A DNA stretch of 10,219 nt from JAMIFN01 sp035906235 (GTDB taxonomy: Bacteria; Pseudomonadota; Gammaproteobacteria; Burkholderiales; Burkholderiaceae_C): the NCBI GenBank assembly GCA_035906235.1, contig JAMIFN010000022.1, forward strand, positions 1 to 10,219, in the 5' to 3' direction. Positions 6,352 through 10,219 of this stretch are shown one piece after another. Made by a program: the position numbers and the translations under genes. Numbering within the stretch: position 1 is the first letter of the stretch; the number at the start of each line of letters is the position of its first letter. The notes under the pieces are model-generated. The model saw nothing but the letters and a program-made list of their open reading frames with translations. It had not been told where the DNA came from and did not search any database.

Positions 6352-7497
6352 TTACGCCAAAAGCCCCGCGCTGGCTTTGGCTTGGCGCACCGCTTCTAGC
6401 AAACTGGCAGCGCTGGCTTTGCCCCTACCCGCAATATCAAAAGCCGTGCCGTGGTCGGGGCTGGTGCGAATAAAGGGCAGACCCAGGGTGGTGTTTACGC
6501 CGTCTTCCACGCCCAAATACTTCACGGGTATCAGCCCCTGATCGTGGTACATGCAAATCACCGCATCAAAAGCGCGGTTGCCGTCAGCCTGCCGCCTAGC
6601 ACGCATAAAAACCGTATCGGGCGCATAGGGGCCGCTGATTTGTACGCCCAGCTTTTGCGCCGCCTGCACCGCAGGGGCGATGTGCTCGATTTCTTCACGC
6701 CCAAACAGGCCGCCCTCGCCCGCATGGGGGTTTAGCCCAGCCACCGCCAGCCTAGCGCGGCGGCCAACGATGCGCGTTAAGGCGCGATCGGCAATGTGGA
6801 TGGTGGCCAGCAAACTCTCGGCGTTGATGCGCTCTATGGCCTGTCGCAGCGGCATATGCACCGTGTGCAGCACCACGCGCAAATCGGGGTTGGCCAGCAT
6901 CATGCGCACAGGGGTTTGGCTCACGCTGCGGCCTGCAAAAGCTGCGGCCTCGGCCTGCAGCAGCTCGGTGTGGCCGGGGTAAGGCTCGCCCGCAGCGGCT
7001 AAGGCTTCTTTATGCAGGGGCGCCGTCACCAACGCCGCCACCTTGCCGCGCAGCGCCAATTGCGCCCCGGCGCGCACGCAGGCTGCGGCAAAAGCCCCCG
7101 CCGTGGCGGATACTTGGCCTATGGGCAATGCCAGCAAGGCTTTACTTGTCATGTCATTTTTGATAGCTGCCCAGGCAGGTTTTTCGGCCTGAAATACCGA
7201 ATCGAGCACAAAAATCTGGCCGTCGTGCCCTGCCAAAGCCGCTTGCGGCTCTGGGCATTCCACCACCTGCGCCTGCACGCCTGCTATACCCACAGCACGG
7301 CGCATGATGCCGGCATCACCCAGCACGCAGCAGCCACGCAGCAGCTCGGGGTTTTGCGCATGGGCGAGGGCAATAATCTCTGGCCCTATGCCGCACACAT
7401 CGCCTATAGAGATAGCGACGGGGCTATAAGGGCGGTGACCAAGGGCAGCGACGGGGTCAATAACGGCGGGGCTGGCAGCGCGGGTTTGCTCAGGCAT
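6352..7497 (-). CDS. pdxA: 4-hydroxythreonine-4-phosphate dehydrogenase, with repeat-derived insertion
   Basis: PdxA oxidises 4-phosphohydroxy-L-threonine with NAD in the deoxyxylulose-5-phosphate-dependent route to pyridoxal phosphate, in the cytoplasm. Metal-binding histidines of the family are visible: GHTE (His176), LHTVHMPL (His214) and MYHDQG (His318). Other hallmarks are LVTAPLHKEAL, NPHAGEGGLFGREE, NTTLGLPFIRTSPDHGTAFDIAGRGKA. At 381 residues it is some 50 longer than usual. The excess comes from about 25 N-terminal residues before the core and an insertion near residues 102-120. Residues 102-114 (FQAEKPAWAAIKN) are the translation of a dispersed repeat. The first motif reads GDVCGIGPE where GDPAGIGPE is standard. 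The ATG at 7497 has a strong ribosome binding site, AGGAGG. The neighbours surA and rsmA, common beside pdxA in this class, are absent. A paralogous dehydrogenase of the PdxA family with another substrate is the main alternative. Confidence 0.9.
   Translation of the reverse strand: MPEQTRAASPAVIDPVAALGHRPYSPVAISIGDVCGIGPEIIALAHAQNPELLRGCCVLGDAGIMRRAVGIAGVQAQVVECPEPQAALAGHDGQIFVLDSVFQAEKPAWAAIKNDMTSKALLALPIGQVSATAGAFAAACVRAGAQLALRGKVAALVTAPLHKEALAAAGEPYPGHTELLQAEAAAFAGRSVSQTPVRMMLANPDLRVVLHTVHMPLRQAIERINAESLLATIHIADRALTRIVGRRARLAVAGLNPHAGEGGLFGREEIEHIAPAVQAAQKLGVQISGPYAPDTVFMRARRQADGNRAFDAVICMYHDQGLIPVKYLGVEDGVNTTLGLPFIRTSPDHGTAFDIAGRGKASAASLLEAVRQAKASAGLLA
7157..7193 (+). repeat. Dispersed short repeat, copy C, inside pdxA
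   Basis: This nearly identical copy of the element at 5168-5204 differs at about three bases: CCCAGG for CTCAGG, a T for an A in the T-run, and CCTGAA for CCTAAA. It lies antisense within the pdxA reading frame and is free of stop codons there. It encodes residues 102-114 of that protein, so the element is present without breaking the gene. Confidence 0.8.
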
Positions 7498-7505
7498 GGG
7501 AAAAA

Positions 7506-7511
7506 CCTCCT
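7506..7511 (-). promoter_or_regulatory. Strong ribosome binding site of pdxA
   Basis: The minus strand reads AGGAGG, eight bases before the ATG at 7497. It is the clearest Shine-Dalgarno sequence in the window and fixes this start, which includes the N-terminal extension. Confidence 0.85.
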
Positions 7512-7546
7512 CGTGCTATTTTCGCGCAAAGCAGGGATCATCGGCT

Positions 7547-7560
7547 CCCTCTTTTGAGGG
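7547..7560. other. Small stem-loop in the pdxA leader
   Basis: CCCTC-TTTT-GAGGG forms a 5-base-pair stem with a 4-base loop. It lies between the terminator at 7584-7617 and the pdxA ribosome binding site, so it would be in the pdxA leader if transcription starts upstream of it. No T-run follows on the minus strand, so it is not a convincing terminator. It may be chance. Confidence 0.3.
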
Positions 7561-7583
7561 TCACCCCTCACCCTCACCCCTCC

Positions 7584-7617
7584 AACAAAAAACCCAGCCT
7601 AGGCTGGGTTTTTTGTT
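7584..7617. terminator. Strong bidirectional intrinsic terminator
   Basis: This is a perfect 34-base inverted repeat centred at 7600/7601. AACCCAGCCT pairs with AGGCTGGGTT, and an A-run on one side and T-run on the other give a U-tract in either direction. It starts 18 bases after the stop of the large repeat-protein gene and so ends that minus-strand transcript. It also separates that gene from pdxA, which must have its own promoter in the roughly 75 bases that follow. Confidence 0.92.
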
Positions 7618-7634
7618 CAGACCGACCGGGATGA

Positions 7635-10028
7635 TTAAGGCAACTTAATCCAATCGCGCACCACATCGACGGTGTCGAACTTGGTGTAAGAATGGTTGGT
7701 GCCAGACCTATCCTTGTTCTCGTAGTAGGGTGCATTTGGTTGCGCTGTGGTGCCGCCACCGGAATTGTTTTGCACACCACCTATCAGGCTGATGGAGTGC
7801 TCATTCAAGTCATTCATACCATCCGCAGCAAAAGCCGTGCGCATGATACGAGGAACACCACTGTGTGTGAAGAAAGTACCTTTGAAGTCACCAGTACCCA
7901 ATACTGCACCTAGCTTGATGTTATTCGCATTAGAAGCAAGGGCACACAAACCTGTACAAGCTGCGGCGGTATTAGAAATCACACCTTTGCCACCGCGGCT
8001 AGCTGGGTTAGCACCAGGATCGGCCATTTCACCCATATCACCAGCAGCATTCGCATTCAGGCGTGTGAATGTGTATTCAATCTGGCACATATTGTTATAA
8101 GTAACCGTGCCAGTTGAAGTACCCGCTTTCAGCGTTTTACTGGCTGTGGTGGAGACCAATTTCCCTGTGACCCTGTAATAGTTCATTATATAGCTAGCAC
8201 CGTTCAAGGTACCGCCCGATTTGGTGAACCGGTACTGCCCCAGTACCCCGCCACCTGTGTCGCGTTTAGTCACTTCAAACGCGGCTGTTGTAGTGCCAAT
8301 TGGTTGACCGCTCAATTGTGTTGCAATAGTGGCAGCCCAATTTGCAGGATAGATTTCGGTAATCCCTGCAGTCTGGTCATTATGCGCAGCCTTCGCTGGC
8401 ATGGCTGGTTGCCAGTAATTGGGCGTGGTGATGTTGCCTGATGCATCCAAATCGTAGAAGGTTTTGACACCAGTATGCAAGCTAGGAATGCCTGCCGAAG
8501 GCACGGGCAGTGGCACATACGCGTTGTACTGACCCGTCACCGTAGTGGTGTTGTTGCCGTTGGTATTGTTCGACGGCATGATGATATTACCAATACCGCT
8601 ATTGGTCAGAGCCGTGGTCAAACGCGTACCCGCGCCTTGTGCCGCATAGTTATAAGTGTAGGTAACAGGCACACGCTGACGGATAAGTGGGTTATTGGGC
8701 GCCGTCGTACCACTGATGTCGCGCGGCATACCCCAGTTATTATTGTTGGCGTCAGCAGATTCAGTGATCACATCCCCCGCAATTGGGGCAGGAACAGCGC
8801 AGCTAGTAGATGCCCAAGTGCGGTTGCCGATAGTGATGGATTTGGTATCAGAAGTAAAGCCTGATTGGGCTACCGTGACGGTACAAGTACCCACATCATA
8901 GGCCGCAACTTTGCCCGTGGCGTTGTCCACCGTACACACGGCTGGCGTGTCGCTGGTGTAGGTGTAGCCGCTGGGCGAACCCACTACCGACATCGTGCCA
9001 TTTTGACTCAAAGCCAAGGCAGGCAGGGTCAGGGTCAAAGCCGCTGGTGCCGGCGTGTTGGTATTGGTGGGCGTTGGGCTAGGCGTATTGGTATTCGTAG
9101 CCGTTGGCACCGGGGTATTGGTGTTGGTAGCTGTTGGAACTGGTGTGTTCGTATTCGTAGCTGTTGGCACCGGTGTATTGGTGTTAGTCGCTGTTGGAAC
9201 TGGCGTGTTCGTATTCGTAGCCGTTGGCACCGGAGTATTGGTATTGGTGGCCGTTGGAACTGGCGTATTCGTGTTCGTAGCCGTTGGCACCGGTGTATTG
9301 GTGTTGGTAGCGGTTGGAACTGGCGTGTTCGTGTTCGTAGCCGTTGGCACTGGTGTGGCCGTATCAGTTGCTGTTGGTACAGGCGTAGCGGTATCAGTTG
9401 CCGTTGGAACTGGTGTAGCTGTATCTGTAGCTGTTGGTACAGGCGTAGCGGTATCCGTGGCTGTTGGAACTGGTGTAGCCGTATCCGTAGCCGTTGGCAC
9501 TGGTGTAGCCGTATCTGTAGCTGTTGGTACAGGTGTAGCTGTATCCGTAGCCGTTGGCACTGGTGTAGCCGTATCAGTTGCCGTTGGAACTGGTGTAGCC
9601 GTATCAGTTGCCGTTGGCACTGGGGTGTTCGTGGCAGTTGCGCCCGGAACTGGTGTAGCCGTATCCGTAGCCGTTGGTACAGGCGTAGCGGTATCCGTAG
9701 CTGTCGGAACTGGCGTTGCGGTATCTGTAGCTGTTGGTACAGGCGTAGCGGTATCAGTTGCCGTTGGAACTGGCGTAGCGGTATCAGTTGCCGTTGGAAC
9801 TTGTGTAGCGGTATCAGTTGCCGTTGGAACTGGTGTAGCAGTATCAGTTGCCGTTGGCACTGGTGTAGCCGTATCAGTTGCCGTTGGCACTGGTGTAGCC
9901 GTATCAGTAGCTGTTGGTACAGGCGTAGCCGTATCAGTTGCCGTTGGAACTGGTGTAGCCGTATCAGTTGCCGTTGGTACAGGCGTAGCAGTATCAGTTG
10001 CCGTTGGCACTGGTGTATAGTTCAGCAT
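7635..10028 (-). CDS. Thr/Pro decapeptide-repeat protein with Ig-like domain and unrecognised C-terminal region
   Basis: The function is unknown. The 797 residues have three parts. Residues 4 to about 323 are a decapeptide repeat: first mostly PTATDTATPV, then PTATNTNTPV, then a degenerate SPTPTNTNTPAP end. Residues about 325-400 look like a bacterial Ig-like (Big_2-type) domain, with SDTPAVCTVDNATGKV and GTCTVTVAQSG, where two Cys may form a disulfide. Residues about 400-797 are Asn/Thr/Gly-rich, have few Cys (TSCAV, NNMCQIEY, AAACTGLCA), and match nothing I recognise. The composition resembles exported stalk-and-head surface proteins, and Thr/Pro tracts are often O-glycosylated. However, the protein starts MLNYTPVPTATD with no signal peptide, an in-frame TAA lies two codons upstream, and no ribosome binding site is clear. 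There is no LPXTG, PEP-CTERM or other sorting signal at the end (VVRDWIKLP). GC content is lower than in the neighbours. The gene may have lost its 5' end. The reading frame itself is secure. Confidence 0.85.
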   Translation of the reverse strand: MLNYTPVPTATDTATPVPTATDTATPVPTATDTATPVPTATDTATPVPTATDTATPVPTATDTATPVPTATDTATQVPTATDTATPVPTATDTATPVPTATDTATPVPTATDTATPVPTATDTATPVPGATATNTPVPTATDTATPVPTATDTATPVPTATDTATPVPTATDTATPVPTATDTATPVPTATDTATPVPTATDTATPVPTATDTATPVPTATDTATPVPTATNTNTPVPTATNTNTPVPTATNTNTPVPTATNTNTPVPTATNTNTPVPTATNTNTPVPTATNTNTPVPTATNTNTPVPTATNTNTPSPTPTNTNTPAPAALTLTLPALALSQNGTMSVVGSPSGYTYTSDTPAVCTVDNATGKVAAYDVGTCTVTVAQSGFTSDTKSITIGNRTWASTSCAVPAPIAGDVITESADANNNNWGMPRDISGTTAPNNPLIRQRVPVTYTYNYAAQGAGTRLTTALTNSGIGNIIMPSNNTNGNNTTTVTGQYNAYVPLPVPSAGIPSLHTGVKTFYDLDASGNITTPNYWQPAMPAKAAHNDQTAGITEIYPANWAATIATQLSGQPIGTTTAAFEVTKRDTGGGVLGQYRFTKSGGTLNGASYIMNYYRVTGKLVSTTASKTLKAGTSTGTVTYNNMCQIEYTFTRLNANAAGDMGEMADPGANPASRGGKGVISNTAAACTGLCALASNANNIKLGAVLGTGDFKGTFFTHSGVPRIMRTAFAADGMNDLNEHSISLIGGVQNNSGGGTTAQPNAPYYENKDRSGTNHSYTKFDTVDVVRDWIKLP
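9061..10020. repeat. Tandem repeat, 32 units of 30 bases
   Basis: The units fall in exact register with no indels over 960 bases. On the plus strand the 22 units at 9361-10020 are variants of GTATCAGTTGCCGTTGGNAC plus TGGTGTAGCC, and the 10 units at 9061-9360 are variants with GTATTCGTAG or GTGTTGGTAG and endings GTATTG or GTGTTC. Translated on the minus strand, the first block gives PTATDTATPV and the second PTATNTNTPV. Exceptions are a hybrid unit near 9622-9651 (PGATATNTPV), a Pro-to-Gln change near 9801, and a degenerate unit at 9061-9090. Such an array is prone to copy-number change and to assembly error. Confidence 0.95.
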
Positions 10029-10219
10029 TTCTTAATACAAAACCAACAGATAATAACCGAAATTTCAATCGTAATCTTCCAAATCCCTATCTCAACCCTA
10101 GCCATTTAAACAAATCATCATAAAAACCTGTGCGTAATCGAAGCCCTTACACTGAGGTGAACAAAGATTTAGGAATCCATGACGTAAAAAAATTAAGACC
10201 CAAAAATTATGGACAGAAA
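10029..10219. other. AT-rich region upstream of the repeat-protein gene, no supported gene
   Basis: This stretch is clearly richer in A and T than the rest of the window. It should hold the promoter of the repeat-protein gene, but no pair of -35 and -10 boxes with good spacing was found; a lone TATGAT occurs on the minus strand around 10115-10120. A minus-strand frame of 27 codons (10022-10105) overlaps the start codon of the large gene and has a hydrophobic stretch ISVIICWFCI, but I see no support for its translation. The plus strand has only a possible ATG at 10210, too near the edge to judge. Confidence 0.5.

Noticed and set aside
9055..10020. Plus-strand open frame of 321 codons rich in VGTGVAVSVA, antisense to the repeat gene
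   Set aside because: A 30-base repeat without stops in one unit stays open in every unit, so the frame follows from the repeat. It has no ribosome binding site or independent domain.
9061..10020. CRISPR array
   Set aside because: The 30-base units are directly adjacent without unique spacers and are translated as a regular decapeptide.
10022..10105. 27-codon minus-strand frame with a hydrophobic stretch, as a separate small gene
   Set aside because: It lies in AT-rich sequence, has no clear ribosome binding site, and its hydrophobic segment is preceded by acidic residues unlike a normal signal peptide. It is kept only as a possible part of the missing 5' end.
8865..10109. Plus-strand open frame of 414 codons rich in Arg, Trp, Cys and Ser
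   Set aside because: This is the third-frame shadow of the same repeat. Its composition is not protein-like and it covers unrelated antisense sequence at both ends.

Overview
The window looks like chromosomal DNA of a betaproteobacterium, probably a Comamonadaceae-like member of Burkholderiales. The basis is the gene content (a TPR protein of YfgM type beside BamB, a short periplasmic lytic transglycosylase, an ArgB of the usual bacterial form), GC-rich codon use, and a short dispersed repeat with a GATAGCTG core of a kind I associate with that family. No rRNA gene or other phylogenetic marker is present, so a genus cannot be named.

Layout. Positions 1-4014 carry four genes on the minus strand, in transcription order: a YfgM-like membrane-anchored TPR protein, the BamB outer-membrane assembly lipoprotein, a small SLT-type lytic transglycosylase, and an acyltransferase-3 (OafA/OatA type) membrane protein that runs off the left edge. 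All four concern the cell envelope. Divergent from them are tRNA-Gly(CCC), with a recognisable promoter, and argB (arginine synthesis). A GlpD-like FAD oxidoreductase without the usual C-terminal domain follows on the plus strand and converges, 14 bases apart, on a minus-strand pdxA (vitamin B6 synthesis). The PdxA has an altered nucleotide-motif region and an in-frame insertion made of the dispersed repeat.

From 7584 to the right edge the character changes. A strong bidirectional terminator precedes a 2.4 kb minus-strand gene whose protein starts with about 320 residues of a ten-residue Thr/Pro repeat (32 DNA units of 30 bases), continues with a probable bacterial Ig-like domain, and ends in about 400 residues I do not recognise. 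The protein looks built for the cell surface, yet no signal peptide is encoded at its start and an in-frame stop lies directly upstream. The 190 bases beyond it are AT-rich and hold no gene I can support. This gene is the most unusual object in the window.

Two housekeeping neighbourhoods appear broken: yfgM-bamB without hisS or der, and pdxA without surA or rsmA. Three copies of the short repeat lie at or near these places (1869-1897, 5168-5204, 7157-7193). All functions are inferred from sequence motifs read by eye; no database search was run.
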